A stretch of 64,000 nucleotides of DNA from Aldrovandia affinis (GCA_029706075.1 JAINUG010000173.1:1116001-1180000); one strand, 5' to 3'; shown: positions 45,169 through 55,890, counted from the stretch's first letter. Notes: generated from the letters alone by a model not told the origin. A program made the numbers and translations.

Positions 45169-45235
45169 GTGACAACTTACCCCATCAGGGGGTAAGTTGT
45201 CACACTATGTCATAGTATGTGGGGTAAGTTGTCAC
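45169..45235. promoter_or_regulatory. Subterminal 15 bp motifs of the pogo-like element (left cluster)
   Basis: GTGACAACTTACCCC at 45169-45183, and its reverse complement GGGGTAAGTTGTCAC at 45189-45203 and 45221-45235. Related copies in the terminus at 44990-45005, and in the right half at 54818, 54842, 55183 and 55199. Probably transposase-binding sites; the left trio could also form a hairpin. Confidence 0.75.
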
Positions 45236-45562
45236 ATTGGATTATCAACAAATAAGAATACAACAAAATAATTGTGAATAAAATTAGTTTTACTTTCAAA
45301 TTCAAAACCAAGTACATTTAATTACAGAACTCATTCATTAAAGAGCAAAATGCACAACAAAACAGATCTAATCAGACTCATCTTCAGAGTCACAGTTCTG
45401 GCACAAATAAATTGTCTGGCCTGGGGTGCAAGCATCATGGGCCCACTTCTTGCATCTCACACACTGCACCCAAGTCTCTTTTGGCGGCTGTTAGAAAATG
45501 GCTCCATGCAGACTAGGCAGAAGCACTCCTCTTCATCTGATGATGACTTGTCTATTTTCTTT

Positions 45563-46280
45563 TTACTCTTGCCTTTTTGTTCCCTTTTGCACATTGCTCC
45601 AGAAACAGCCTGTTTTTAGATTGTGATTTTCCATTTGTAGTGCTTGCTTCACGGGTGTGTCTGTTAGAATTGCGGTTCTGCGTCGCTTTCTTCCATTATT
45701 AGTTTGTTTCGGGGGACCAGCTTTTGGAAATGGCCGGAGGTCCTCTGGAGTTGGTAGTCTGCTGCCAGCACTGGCATTGCTGGGTAAGGGTGAGCTGGCA
45801 TGGGAACTGAACGGGTCTGTGTCTGTGCTTGCGCCTGGCAGGGCAGGGTTGGTACTGGGGCCTGGCGGGGCAGGGCGATCCGTAACATAGGATGGCGCAA
45901 ACTCAGTTTCCAAAAATACATCCCTGTTGTAAGGCTGTACCCCAGCTACCCTAAAGCCAGCCTGAATGTTCAAGGGGGTTGCCGCCACAGGATAAGCGAT
46001 TGCCACAATCCCAGGAATGTCATAAATTGACATTGTTTTCCCAGGATTGTTCCTCATCCATGCATCACACGCTGTGTTGATGTGCCTTTTTAGCAGCCCG
46101 TAGACAGACCTGTCTAAGGGTTAAAGCCGATGAGAGCAGTGGGGTGTGAATGACACCATAATTATGCAGTTTTCTTTGGCATAAGTCTATCAATGGGATA
46201 TGTGGTTGTCCAAAAGGAGTAAACATGGTTTCTCCTTTGAGCATTTTAATTCTTAATTAATAGACAAAAAAGTGCACATC
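45563..46280 (-). pseudogene. pogo-like transposase C-terminal part
   Basis: The frame 45563-46057 reads MRNNPGKTMSIYDIPGIVAI, NIQAGFRVAGVQPYNRDVFL and FAPSYVTDRP, the region after the third catalytic aspartate in CENP-B/pogo-type enzymes. The basic stretch GRKRRRTAILTDTPVK follows. Between 46060 and 46280 the catalytic second and third aspartate region is only faintly readable, with stops. The chromovirus interrupts the gene just upstream. Confidence 0.85.
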
Positions 46281-46288
46281 TTTCATCC

Positions 46289-47279
46289 TGTGACGGGTGC
46301 GTGAGGGTTGGACCCGGAATGCACGACTCAGAGACAATGGCGTAAAATAAAGACCCGCAAGGGCTTTATTCGAGGAATGTTCAGGAGACGTAGTCAAAAC
46401 AAAAGCAAAGTCCGATAACCAAAAATCAAGCCAATAATCAAAGTACAGTACCGAGGGAGAAGGCAGTCTCGAACTCGGTAAACCATGCAAAGAATCAAAA
46501 TAAACCAGAGTAGCTGTCAGCGGGGCAGAGGTACAGGAGGACGGTAGGCAGGCTCGTAGTCAGGGACGGTGCAAGAGTCAAGACCGAAGTCTGCTCCGCG
46601 GGGCAAAGGCACAAAAGACAGCAGGCAAAAACTCGTGGTCTAAACAGGCAGTGGTAACAAAACGGCAGGCAGTAACAATGGTCAGAAAACAGGCTTGGAT
46701 TGTAACAAGAAATCAGACTTGGGTAATGCTCAAAGGTGCTATATAAATATAGGCAACAATTTCGCAAGGACGTGACAAAAACACTGAGCTTATATGGAGG
46801 TGTAGACAGGTGCAGACACTTAGCTTGAGAACAGAGCGAAACAGAAAACAGCTGAGGAGAGCATGACAAGGTAACAAGATAATTAGTCGTAGTTAGTAAT
46901 TATCCTATCCTGACCTAGCGTTAGTAGATTAGTAAATTGACATGAACACACATGGTTAGTGAGTTAGTAAATCTCAGCACATTGGCAATTAGAGTTACCA
47001 AATTGCCAATCATGCTAGCAGAAACAATAAACCTATCTAATCGTTAGTAAATTAGTAATCAGACAAGGAGGGGAAACAATAAGGAAACGTGAGCGACCGC
47101 GAGAGAGAGAGAAAGCATGAACGCAAGATCTGCAGAAAGAACATGGAAAAGTGTATGACTAAACTATGAACAGAAACGTAACATGAAAACAGAATCAAGA
47201 CATGACATGAAATTAAACGTGACATGAATGAAACATAAAACATGGCATGAAGCCTAACGCATGTCGTGAAATCGTGACA
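46289..47279 (-). repeat. Chromovirus 3' LTR
   Basis: 991 bp, TGTGACGGGTGCGTG to GAAATCGTGACA. GGGCTTTATTCGAGG at about 46361 gives AATAAA in the minus sense. CTTATATGG at about 46790 is a possible TATA box. Versus the 5' LTR it has one extra C near 46314 and 11 extra bases near 47253. The purine tract AAGGGGGTTGC (minus sense) abuts it at 47280. Short open frames here are duplicated in the other LTR and are not genes. Confidence 0.95.
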
Positions 47280-47289
47280 GCAACCCCCT

Positions 47290-48025
47290 TAACGACCGAC
47301 TCCTGGCGGTCTAAAGCGAGCTTATCTGGGTGGTCACGGTGAAAGTCCTTGATCAAATCAGGGTCCAAAATGAGACTGGGGGCGACCCAGGAACGCTCCT
47401 CTGGGCCATAACCCTCCCAATCAACTAGGTATTGGACACCACGACCCCTCTTGCGAATGTCCAAAAGTTTCTTGACTGTGTATGCAGGGTGGTTATCAAT
47501 GATACGGGGAGGAGGGGGTGGGGGATCGGGGGGACAAAGGGGGTGAGTGGAAACAGGCTTAATACATGAAACATGGAACGTGGGATGAATCTTAAGGGAA
47601 GCAGGTAGTGACAATTTAACAGAAGACTGGTTGATGATGCTGTGAATCTTGAAGGGTCCAATGAATCGGGGTTGTAGTTTGTGGGAAGTGGATTGTAAGG
47701 GGATGTCCTTAGTGGAAAGCCAGACGGAGTCGCCAGGCTTATAAACTGGGGCTGGTGTGCGGTGGCGATCTGCGGCGCGACGATTTCGGTCTGCCGTGCG
47801 TAACAGCGCAGCCTGGCGTCCTTCCAGATCTTGAGACATCGCCTCATGTGGGTGGCGAGGAGGGAACAGCAATCTCGGCCTCTTGGTCAGGAAACAGAGG
47901 TGGTTGGTAGCCGAGGGAGATCTCAAATGGGGATTTACCGGTGGCGGCACAGGGCAGGGCGTTGTGTGCGTATTCCACCCAAGTGAGCATCTTGCTCCAT
48001 GAAGCGGGGTTCTTGGCGGAAACAC
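47290..48025 (-). pseudogene. Chromovirus integrase C-terminus and chromodomain
   Basis: In order: [16 protein letters not shown] and [16 protein letters not shown] (GPY/F module), then [12 protein letters not shown], a proline run, and a chromodomain reading [20 protein letters not shown] followed by [18 protein letters not shown]. Chromodomains steer integration toward marked chromatin. The frame differs from the integrase core upstream, with the change near 47850-47900. Confidence 0.93.
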
Positions 48026-48504
48026 AACGTAGCGCCGCTCCTAGGTCCTGGTTGGCCCGCTCAGTCTGACCGTTAGACTGAGGGTGGTATCCAGAAGAGA
48101 GGCTAGCAGTGGCTCCAAGGGCCAAGCAAAAAGCTTTCCACACCTGAGAGATGAACTGGGGACCACGGTCAGAGACGATGTCTGAGGGGATGCCGTGGAT
48201 GCGGAAGACCTCCTTGACCAGGACGTCCGCGGTCTCTTGGGCAGTGGGTAATCCGGGCAGGGGAATGAAATGTGCCGCCTTGCTGAACCGGTCCACGACG
48301 GTGAGGATGGTGGTGTTACCTTCAGAAGGGGGGAGTCCGGTGACGAAATCCACCCCAATGTGGCTCCAAGGTCGGCTGGGCACAGGCAGAGGTTGGAGCA
48401 GTCCAGCTGGAGCCTGGTGTGAGGCCTTGCTCCTGGCGCAGGTGGTACACGCCTTGATGAAGCGTCTGGTGTCCGAAATCATGGAGTTCCACCAGAACTT
48501 TCTC
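47844..48504 (-). pseudogene. Chromovirus integrase core
   Basis: [20 protein letters not shown] carries the zinc-binding cysteines. [20 protein letters not shown] gives the first catalytic aspartate, [12 protein letters not shown] the second, and [14 protein letters not shown] the catalytic glutamate. Full D-D-E set present. The upstream histidine part is at 49864-50000, beyond the inserted TTAA element; the frames on both sides agree across one TTAA. Confidence 0.93.
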
Positions 48505-48508
48505 TTAA

Positions 48509-49859
48509 CCCCCTGAGGTCGGCTGGATCGGCGCCGATCCAAGCAGCAATACAAGTATATTACTATTTCTAACTTCGCGATATTTTATCATACACACGCG
48601 GCAAAAACATTGACAGAAACCTTAGAATCGCGACTTTCCGATTTGAGCACTGGCAAATCAAATGGGATTTTTAAAATTAGCTTAATTAGACCAAAAGTAA
48701 ACCTTGCTTTTTACTCTGTTTTTTACCTTTTAGTAACGTCCCCCTTCTATTGACATGTTAACGAGGTGCTAATTTCGGGGAGGTGCGTCGGGCCATGTGT
48801 GAAAACGCCGGCATAAACAACACAAACTGAAGAGGACAGTCTATGCTGATATTTATTTTATTTTGCTTGTTTTCAAATACTCGTGAAAATATATATAAAT
48901 TCCGCGTCTTGTGACTACATATTCCGCATGTCGCAATGTAACAAATTGCAATAGGCACAGAAAATACTTTTCAAACAGCGTAAAATGTTATAAAATATAT
49001 CGTATGTCTGTGTTTACGCTTGCAATCTGCCAGCAACAGTATATTCACGAGTATATTTTCAAATACTCGTGAAAAATATGAATTCCGCGCCTTGTGACTA
49101 CATATTCCGCATGTCGCAATGTAACAAATTGCAATAGGCACACAAAATACTTTTCAAACAGCGTAAAATGTTATAAAATATATCGTATGTCTGTGTTTAC
49201 GCTTGCAATCTGCCAGCAACAGTCTATGCTATTGATTTTATTTCGCTTGTTTTTTATTTTTTTACATCTTGTCTGTGTTTACGCTTGCAATCTGCCAGCA
49301 ACAGTCTATGCTGATATTAATTTTATTTCGCTTGTTTTCAAATACTCGTGAAAATATAGCCTATGAATATCGCGTGTTGTGACGCCAAACATTCCGCGTG
49401 TTGCAACGTAACAAAGAGCCAAAATGAATATTCAGGTATTTAGCATTTAGCCCTCCCACAGCCTGAAATAAATGTGACCAGTTCTGATAAAAACAGGTTT
49501 TTAGCTATTTAGATCTCAGATGTGCTAAACTATTTTCACACCCTTACATAACCAAGACCTTGGTGAACAAACGCACATTGGCAAAACAATTCGTCACTAT
49601 AGTTTAGTGTGTGCTTTCACATCTTTTGTGACAGCAGAAAAATTTACTATTTTTAACTTGTGTGTTTGTAGATCTATTTACAAGCTGCATATGATACTGA
49701 CCAAACTATTGATGGCATACAAATGTAGCTGTGATTGTCCTTCAAATAAAAATATCAAACACTTTGGAGTAAGTGTGTGTTAAATTGATGAAATTGAGAT
49801 AAATATCAGACCATGCCAAAATCTAAAAACATTAAAAGCTTAGCACGGACCTCAGGGGG
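48509..49859. mobile_element. TTAA-flanked inverted-repeat element (piggyBac-like, non-coding)
   Basis: Perfect 12 bp TIRs CCCCCTGAGGTC (48509-48520 and reverse complement 49848-49859), with TTAA at 48505-48508 and 49860-49863. Inside: a 16 bp perfect palindrome GGATCGGCGCCGATCC (48525-48540), four imperfect tandem copies of an up-to-200 bp unit, and no transposase. TTAA targets point to piggyBac; Kolobok also uses TTAA. It would be mobilised by an enzyme from elsewhere. Confidence 0.9.
48836..49440. repeat. Internal tandem repeats of the TTAA element
   Basis: Units begin (ACAGTCTATGCTGATATT-like) at 48836, 49036, 49219 and 49301. Lengths are about 200, 183, 82 and about 140 bp. Shared blocks: CAAATACTCGTGAAAATAT, GTTTACGCTTGCAATCTGCC, CTTGTGACTACATATTCCGC. 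In unit two, CACGAGTAT and ATACTCGTG form a 9 bp stem with 8 bp loop. No coding potential. Confidence 0.88.
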
Positions 49860-49863
49860 TTAA

Positions 49864-51240
49864 GGACCACCAGGGTGCGGGTGAAGCCAGGATGGCAAGA
49901 CATGAGGGATGAATGAGCCCATTGGAGGACCTGCGTCCGAGCAGCTGAGGGAACGTAAAGACGTCTGCCCGGAATGGACCTGGGATCGGGCTCCCCTCGC
50001 AGAGCCCTCTGGATCACAGACTCGATTCTCCATGTTACCGACGCTACATTGCAGGACAGAGGAAGGATGTTCTCAGGCACCTCTCGCTCGGAGATGGTGT
50101 CAAACTGCGGGACAGGGCATCCGGCTTGACATTCTTGAACCAGGGCGGTAAGTGAGTGAAAAGTTAAACCTGCCAAAGAACAACGCCCACCTAGCTTGGC
50201 GAGAATTCAGTCTCTTAGCAGTCTGGAGGTAAGCTAAGTTCTTGTGATCGGTCCACACAACAAACGGTTTCTCTGACCCCTCCAGCCAATGCCTCCACTC
50301 CTCCAGTGCTAATTTAACTGCGAGGAGTTCTCGGTTACCCACGTCATAATTTCTCTCAGCCGGTGAAAGCTTCCGAGAGAAAAAGGCGCATGGGTGAAGA
50401 CGATTGTCGGAAGAGGAAACCTGAGAGAGCACGGCTCCCACCCCAGAGTCGGAAGCATCAGTCTCCACAACAAACTGGCGGGTGGGGTCGGGGTGCACCA
50501 GGATAGGTGCGGAGGAGAACATCTTCTTAATCTTAGAAAACGCCCCTTCTGCTTCGGGACTCCATCGGAACAGCATGGCAGTGGACGTGAGCTTGGTGAG
50601 AGGAGAGACAACTTGACTGTAGTTCCTGATGAACCTCCGATAAAAGTTGGCGAATCCCAAGAAGCGTTGAAGATGTTTTCGAGTGGTAGGTGTGGGCCAG
50701 TCAGTGACCGCCTGAATCTTCTTAGGATCCGCCCTGATCTGTCCCCTCTCCAAGATGAAGCCGAGAAACTCGACAGTGTCAGTGTGGAAAACACATTTCT
50801 CAGCTTTGACAAACAGTTTGTTCTCCAAAAGTCTTTGGAGAATCTGCTGTACATGGGACTCGTGTTCCTTGACATTGTTGGAGAAAATCAAAATGTCATC
50901 AAGGTAGACGAACACGTGTCGGCCCAGTAAGTCCCTTAGGACGTCATTGACTAGCGCCTGAAAAACAGCAGGTGCGTTAGTTAGGCCGAAAGGCATGACG
51001 AGATATTCAAAGTGACCAAGGGGAGTGTTGAATGCTGTCTTCCATTCGTCCCCTTCTCGAATGCGGACCAGATGGTAAGCATTGCGTAAATCCAATTTTG
51101 TAAAGATGGTGGCATTGTGCAGAGGGTGAAAAGCGGAGTCAATCAATGGCAGTGGGTACTTGTTCTTGACCGTGATGTTGTTGAGTTCCCTGTAATCGAT
51201 GCAGGGACGCAAAGAGCCGTCTTTCTTCTGGACAAAGAAA
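49864..51240 (-). pseudogene. Chromovirus RT, RNase H and integrase start
   Basis: The frame 50100-51212 carries [55 protein letters not shown] and catalytic [13 protein letters not shown]. The RNase H domain follows: [17 protein letters not shown], then [14 protein letters not shown] and [10 protein letters not shown]. After a frame change near 50110, the integrase zinc-binding start reads VLQWAHSSLMSCHPGFTRTL, ending at the TTAA insertion. Upstream, a frame change near 51240 separates it from protease. RT and RNase H catalytic residues all look intact. Confidence 0.95.
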
Positions 51241-52041
51241 ATCCAGCGCCCACGGGTGAAGAGGAGGGACGAATAAGACCATTGGCTAGGCAGTCCCGAA
51301 TGTATTTCTCCATGGCCTCCCTCTCTGGTCTGGAAACATTGTAGAGGCGGCTTGAGGGAAGTGTGGAACCGGGTAGCAGGTTGATCGCGCAGTCATAGGG
51401 TCTGTGAGGGGGAAGCATCTGTGCCTGCGTCTTGGAAAAGACTGTGCCCAGATCGTGGTAAGGGGTGGGCACATTCTCGAGGAAGGCTTGGGGACTTGGG
51501 GTGGAGTGGGTGCGCCCTCAGCTGGTGCAGGTGCGGATTGAAGACAGGATTGGTGACACTCACGGCTCCAGGCTTGAATCTGACTTGAACTCCAATCAAT
51601 GACGGGGTTGTGTTTCTGTAGCCAGGGTAAGCCCAGAATGAGCGGATCATTGGGAGAACGGATGATGCGAAACTGAATCTTTTCATGATGGTTACCTGAA
51701 ATTATCAAATGGATAGGTTCTGTGATGTGGGTCATGTGGCAGAACGTCTTACCATCCAAAGACCGAGCATTCTCGGGGTGAGGCAGTGGAAGGATGGGAA
51801 TGTCCAGTTCTTTGACCATCACTTCGTCCATGAGGTTGGCGTCAGCTCCGGAGTCCACCAACGCGTTCACCTGGATCTGTCTCCCTGGAAGTAAGATCAA
51901 GGCAGGAAGGGTGGGACGAGGGTCATTCCTGGCAGTCCTCACCTGTTTGGCTAAGGACCTCACATCCACTAATGAGTCAGGTTTCTTGGACCGGTAGGTA
52001 CACTGCTTTAGAGAATGTCCCAACCTCCGCAGTAGAAACAT
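51143..52041 (-). pseudogene. Chromovirus aspartic protease region
   Basis: The second half of the gag zinc knuckle (GHSLKQC) lies in this frame near 52010. The protease follows with VNALVDSGADANLMDEVMV (catalytic DSG) and DPLILGLPWLQKHNPVIDW. The spacer to RT continues in a different frame (51143-51472: [15 protein letters not shown]). The protease cuts gag and pol precursors. Confidence 0.9.
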
Positions 52042-52924
52042 GAACCGGTCTCTCTCCGGCGTTTCCGTTCCTCAGGTGAGACCTTCATGCCAGCACGAGA
52101 TAAATCCATGGGCTCGACTCCCTCAGCTTGTCTCTCCTCAGGTCGCGAACTTGACCATTGCCTAGGGTACGGCTGACCGGGCAGAACCGGTCTCTCGGTC
52201 CGGCGTTGTCTGGAACGGTTGTCCAAACGAATGGCGGCACGGACGAGTGGGTCTAGCTGAGTGATCGGTTCCTGATGCGCCAACTCGTCCTGGAGTGCCT
52301 CGTTTAGACTGGCCAGGAACAGGTCCGCTAGAGCCGCATCATTCCAGTGGGTAGCAGCAGCGATGGTGCGGAAGTCGATCGAATGGTCCGCGGCACTTTT
52401 CTTGCCTTGGTGAAGGGCGATCAGACGTTTGGAAGGTTCTTGGTCGCTAGATGCGTGCTGGAAGACTTTACGGATCTCCTCAGCAAAGGCTGAGTAACGA
52501 GAAGAAGAGTGAACCCCGGACCACACAGCAGTAGCCCAGTCCAAGGCTCTCCCCTTGAGAATCCCCATCACGTAGCCGATCCGGCGCTCGTCATCGTGAT
52601 AGGTCTGCGGTTGCTGCCGGAACACAAAGTCACACTGTAACAGGAACGCCTTGCATCTCTCCGGTTCTCCGCTGAATCTCTCCGGGGGGTTGTTGTGGCT
52701 CCCCGGAATTGCCAGACTCCCATGGGGTTGGAAGGCGGAGGTGCAGGCGGCTTAGCAGGTTGTTCCATGAGGCGTGGCTGAACCGCGATGGCGAGTCTCC
52801 TCATCTCAGCGCACAGCTCCTTCATCTCCTGACGAAGGTCGGAGATCCCCTGGGCGTGCTGCTGAACGATGGCGCCTTGATGCTGGAGAGCGTGGAACAT
52901 GGTGGTTGAGTCAGCAGGGTCCAT
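52008..52924 (-). pseudogene. Chromovirus gag, frameshifted
   Basis: ATG at 52924 (minus), 16 bases inside the 5' LTR border, then DPADSTTMFHALQHQGAIVQ and a coiled-coil-like helix. A one-base change near 52720, beside G/C runs, moves the frame; the core then reads FRQQPQTYHDDERRIGYVMG and LADLFLASLNEALQDELAHQ. The C-terminal zinc knuckle begins CFYCGG, but its histidine and last cysteine are in another frame. Confidence 0.9.
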
Positions 52925-52940
52925 GTTGGCGAAATTGTTC

Positions 52941-53919
52941 TGTGACGGGTGCGTGAGGGTTGGACCGGAATGCACGACTCAGAGACAATGACGTAAAATA
53001 AAGACCCGCAAGGGCTTTATTCGAGGAATGTTCAGGAGACGTAGTCAAAACAAAAGCAAAGTCCGATAACCAAAAATCAAGCCAATAATCAAAGTACAGT
53101 ACCGAGGGAGAAGGCAGTCTCGAACTCGGTAAACCATGCAAAGAATCAAAATAAACCAGAGTAGCTGTCAGCGGGGCAGAGGTACAGGAGGACGGTAGGC
53201 AGGCTCGTAGTCAGGGACGGTGCAAGAGTCAAGACCGAAGTCTGCTCCGCGGGGCAAAGGCACAAAAGACAGCAGGCAAAAACTCGTGGTCTAAACAGGC
53301 AGTGGTAACAAAACGGCAGGCAGTAACAATGGTCAGAAAACAGGCTTGGATCGTAACAAGAAATCAGACTTGGGTAATGCTCAAAGGTGCTATATAAATA
53401 TAGGCAACAATTTCGCAAGGACGTGACAAAAACACTGAGCTTATATGGAGGTGTAGACAGGTGCAGACACTTAGCTTGAGAACAGAGCGAAACAGAAAAC
53501 AGCTGAGGAGAGCATGACAAGGTAACAAGATAATTAGTCGTAGTTAGTAATTATCCTATCCTGACCTAGCGTTAGTAGATTAGTAAATTGACATGAACAC
53601 ACATGGTTAGTGAGTTAGTAAATCTCAGCACATTGGCAATTAGAGTTACCAAATTGCCAATCATGCTAGCAGAAACAATAAACCTATCTAATCGTTAGTA
53701 AATTAGTAATCAGACAAGGAGGGGAAACAATAAGGAAACGTGAGTGACAGCGAGAGAGAGAGAAAGCATGAACGCAAGATCTGCAGAAAGAACATGGAAA
53801 AGTGTATGACTAAACTATGAACAGAAACGTAACATGAAAACAGAATCAAGACATGACATGAAATTAAACGTGACATGAATGAAACATAAAACATGGCATG
53901 AATACGTGAAATCGTGACA
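52941..53919 (-). repeat. Chromovirus 5' LTR
   Basis: 979 bp, nearly identical to 46289-47279. Because gag starts only 16 bases from its inner edge there is no room for a long leader. I see no standard tRNA primer site (TGGxxCC type), which fits self-priming or an unusual primer, as in sushi/Tf1-like elements. The last point is inference. Confidence 0.95.
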
Positions 53920-53924
53920 CATCC

Positions 53925-54727
53925 ACCCCGAGGGATTTGCCGCTCCCCTGCTGCCAGGTGGTCCGCTGTTTAAAAAATGGTCGTGGAAGTTGACACGGGA
54001 AATATGAAATATGTAGGTATACTATTTCCTGTGGCTGACACAGCACAGGCCAGTGTGACAAGCGTCCCCCTTTCAGCGGAGGTCAGCGACCCTACTTGTT
54101 TGAATCCGCGTCTGGCCACTACTTTGTCAAGTTTATGGACCGTGGTCACCCCAGTTTCGTCGACATTCCATATGTCCCCTGGTCCAAATTGATGTCTGTC
54201 TAGCACATTTGCTAAATTGTCGAAGAAGGCATTGACATTTTCTCGGTTGAAGCTACTAGCTCTGGCAAGGCTAGTTGCCTCAGGCTTTCTTATCGACAGC
54301 ATTGGGTGCCGTTTTAAGAAGGCTGTAAACCACTCCGAGCTGGCCTTTTCTGTTTCTGCCCACATTGTTGTGAACTTCAGCTTGTGTGCCACAGCAAACT
54401 GGTAGGCAAGTCTTTTGATCTCACTTGGCGACAGACCAAAATAAATGTCCGCTGACATATGTCAAGCTGCATCTCCAAATCAGGTGGAAATACCTGCCGT
54501 GGCTTTCTATAGCCAACCACTGTTGTTGGCATGGCTGCCTGACTGACAATTTCTTCGCTGGTAACCTTTTCACAATACCGAGTCAGAGTACGGTAATTTA
54601 TATTAAAACCGTTTGCTGTGCTTCTGATTGATTTGTTCTCCAGCTTCACCTGTCTGACTGCCTTCAACATTATATCAGGTGTGGTGCTGCCATTCTCTGT
54701 CTTTCTTTTATAATTTCTCACCATCAT
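53925..54727 (-). pseudogene. pogo-like transposase N-terminal part
   Basis: The frame 54377-54727 begins [18 protein letters not shown], then [20 protein letters not shown], a psq-type helix-turn-helix. The frame 53970-54458 continues with the CENP-B-type second domain ([20 protein letters not shown]) and the first catalytic aspartate in [17 protein letters not shown] frame change near 54440 separates them. The gene is cut by the chromovirus at 53920. Confidence 0.9.
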
Positions 54728-55229
54728 CTCACTTTATTTTGTTCCTTCGTTTGTTCGTTCCTTTCTTCCTTCCCTCAATGCTTCTTTCCTTCAAAAACAA
54801 ATTTAAATTAGCCTCATGTGACAACTTGCCTCAAAGCCATTGAGACAACTTGCCCCAAATGGGCATGTGGGCAAATGTTTGTTAAATCTCACGGCTAGTT
54901 CAACATAGTACTGCAGCTAACATATCAAGAAACACCTTATTGTTTCCTTTATTCGGTACACAAATATAATTTAGAACATTTATACCTAACACAGTTTTAT
55001 TACATAAAATGTAAGGTGCCATTTACTTACTTTCGAAGGAGACAAACACAAAACTTGTGCTCACATGTAATTAAAGTGGCCTTTGACCACCTGTGAAAAG
55101 GAATTTGAATCTGGCCCTAGTTGCAACAAAGTAGCTATTTGATTTTTGAGATAGCACCCCTGTGGTTGAAGGTATGAACAGTGTGACAACTTACCCGTGT
55201 GACGACTTACCCCGTTCTCCCCTACTTAC

Positions 55230-55460
55230 TGGATTGCTCCGTGAGTGTGTTGTGCAATGCAGGGTGCTGTATTCCCAGCAATTCTTCGTCGGTAAATTCT
55301 ATGGAACGTAAAAAATTAAAACGTGTTAGTCATAAAGTCAAATACCCAATCCTTTGTAAATTGCAGTTAAAAACATTTGAAAACAGGCACGTACCATCTT
55401 GGTTAAATATTCTTCCTGGAGGGCAATCGGCCACTATATCCAGTGAAGGAAATGCTTAAA
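55230..55460 (-). other. Two putative small exons next to the pogo target site
   Basis: Minus strand: exon 1 about 55395-55457 (SLDIVADCPPGRIFNQD) ends at donor GTACGT. The acceptor AG is at 55299-55300; exon 2 (55230-55298, FTDEELLGIQHPALHNTLTE) ends at consensus donor GTAAGTA. The frame is continuous over the putative splice. The protein is unrecognised; it lies upstream of the Harbinger transposase start on the same strand. The pogo-like element inserted in this donor's TA. Confidence 0.45.
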
Positions 55461-55531
55461 ATGACAGGAAGAAAATCGTTACTTTTTCCATCAAAATGCT
55501 GCAGAGATAAACATATATGTATAAAAACTAG

Positions 55532-55890
55532 GGATGCACCAATATGAAAACTCTGGACTGATACCGATAATTCAAATAATACAATCGGCCGATAATTTGT
55601 TATTTATTTTATTATTTGTGTACTGGCAAAATAAAAATGATTCTGCCCTTCATTATACTTTTTAGTGAGCACAAATTCAATCATACAAATGTAGCCTACA
55701 ATTTGCTTGCTATGATCTATTCACAGTTGTTGTGATTCCACATTAAAAGCTATGAGCACTAGTTACTATGGTCGCATAAACAATGAATGAAGTTTAATTA
55801 CATACACGTGTGTACTGCTATTCTAATGGTTGCTGTGTAGAAGGATGTGACAACGTTAATGACATCTTCCTCCTGATTGTGGCGTCTTCC
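55532..55890 (+). repeat. hAT-like terminal fragment and spacer
   Basis: CTAGGGATGCACCAATATGA, then CTGATACCGATAATTC and ACAATCGGCCGATAATTTG, resembles a common fish hAT terminal region. Nothing further of that element is readable, and the remaining bases to 55891 show no feature. Confidence 0.5.

Larger units (their letters stand above)
46289..53919 (-). mobile_element. Chromovirus-type Ty3/gypsy retrotransposon with both LTRs
   Basis: A 7631 bp element, minus strand, between CATCC duplications at 46284-46288 and 53920-53924. Order from right: 5' LTR, gag, protease, RT, RNase H, integrase, chromodomain, purine tract, 3' LTR. It lies inside the pogo-like transposase gene. A TTAA-flanked 1351 bp element splits integrase. 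The LTRs differ by about five substitutions and two indels over about 980 bp, so insertion is recent, yet gag and pol carry several one-base frame changes. Confidence 0.95.
44981..55222 (-). mobile_element. pogo-like DNA transposon, split by a chromovirus
   Basis: The left end GGGGAGAGCGGGGTATGTTG is mirrored at 55200-55222 (ACTTACCCCGTTCTCCCC). Target duplication TA at 44979-44980 and 55223-55224. Without the 7.6 kb chromovirus and its 5 bp duplication the element is about 2.6 kb. The transposase runs on the minus strand: N-terminal part 53925-54727, C-terminal part 45563-46280. Many 15 bp subterminal motifs lie at both ends. Confidence 0.92.

Noticed and set aside
46495..46869. 124-codon frame repeated at 53146-53520
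   Set aside because: It is duplicated only because both copies lie in the two LTRs; cysteine/leucine-rich translation without a domain.
52000..52045. Programmed frameshift between gag and pol in the chromovirus
   Set aside because: The frame changes in the middle of the zinc knuckle, so unshifted gag would lack its own finger; other one-base changes occur nearby. Mutation or sequencing error is simpler.
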